Shown here: positions 5,470-5,592 of the stretch, piece after piece
How the letters are laid out: every line of letters starts with the position of its first letter
How positions within the stretch are numbered: the stretch's first letter is position 1
Source of the DNA: Methylomonas sp.
GTDB lineage: Bacteria; Pseudomonadota; Gammaproteobacteria; Methylococcales; Methylomonadaceae
Length of the DNA stretch: 5,592 nucleotides
Direction of reading: 5' to 3'
Assembly: GCA_028688235.1 (NCBI GenBank)
Contig: JAQTYP010000258.1
Coordinates: forward strand, 1 to 5,592
Made by a program: the position numbers and the translations under genes
The notes under the pieces: model-generated
What the model was told of the DNA's origin: nothing
Seen by the model: the letters and a program-made list of their open reading frames with translations, nothing else
Database searches by the model: none

Positions 5470-5592
5470 GTGTGCCCGGCATGGGCTAAAACTTGTCATC
5501 TGAAAGGAGATGACCGGAAGTAGTAACGACAACCGTAGCGAAACGCAAGGGTGCAAACCGCGAGGCTAGCCTGAAAGAAGCGCGTAGCAAAA
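5470..5592 (+). mobile_element. Group II intron, 5' end (domain I start), probably IIC-like; continues beyond window
   Basis: The stretch beginning at 5470, GTGTGCCCGGCATGGGC, agrees with the 5' end of the Oceanobacillus iheyensis group IIC intron as I recall it. Further matches follow in order: a small hairpin GTCATC/GATGAC (5495-5500, 5509-5514); GGAAGTAGTAAC, resembling the intron's GCAGAAGTAAC; AACGCAAGGGTG (5542-5553); and CTGAAAGAAGC (5571-5581), like CTGAAGGAAGC in domain I. The spacing of these blocks fits. It lies immediately 3' of a hairpin (REP element 8), which is how group IIC introns choose sites. A reverse transcriptase/maturase gene is expected to the right but is not visible. 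Only 123 nt are present, so class assignment and completeness are inference. Confidence 0.87.

Overview
The window looks like a piece of a gammaproteobacterial chromosome, possibly a methanotroph or methylotroph of the Methylococcales type. That placement is an inference from the style of the urea-uptake proteins, the porin beside them and the repeats. It cannot be proven without a database search.

Left two thirds (1-3646, minus strand): a urea-uptake gene row, transcribed right to left. It begins with an outer-membrane porin of the phosphate-selective porin O/P type (3646-2405). Next comes the periplasmic urea-binding protein UrtA (2313-1009), then the start of the permease UrtB (667-1, cut by the window edge). 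The implied path is: urea crosses the outer membrane through the porin, is captured by UrtA, and is handed to the UrtBC permease driven by UrtDE. UrtC, UrtD and UrtE should lie to the left, outside the window. Both gaps between these genes are filled with GTAG-headed palindromic repeats (REPs): an inverted REP pair directly after the porin, and four REPs plus other palindromes between urtA and urtB.

Middle (3647-4572): a divergent intergenic region with an 18-bp perfect palindrome, probably an operator. It is followed on the plus strand by an unrecognised secreted protein of 247 residues (3829-4572).

Right part (4573-5592, plus strand): a gene-poor stretch that looks like decayed repetitive DNA, then an intact REP-associated tyrosine transposase (RAYT, 4886-5431). 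The RAYT is bracketed by inverted copies of the same GTGGGCAC-type REP seen between urtA and urtB. The downstream REP is interrupted exactly in its conserved GTAG tetranucleotide by the 5' end of a group II intron (5470 to the window end), which resembles the group IIC intron of Oceanobacillus iheyensis.

The most interesting part is this mobile-DNA layering: a RAYT, several REP subfamilies sharing the GTAG head, REPs placed between stages of a transport operon, and a group II intron using a REP hairpin as its landing site.
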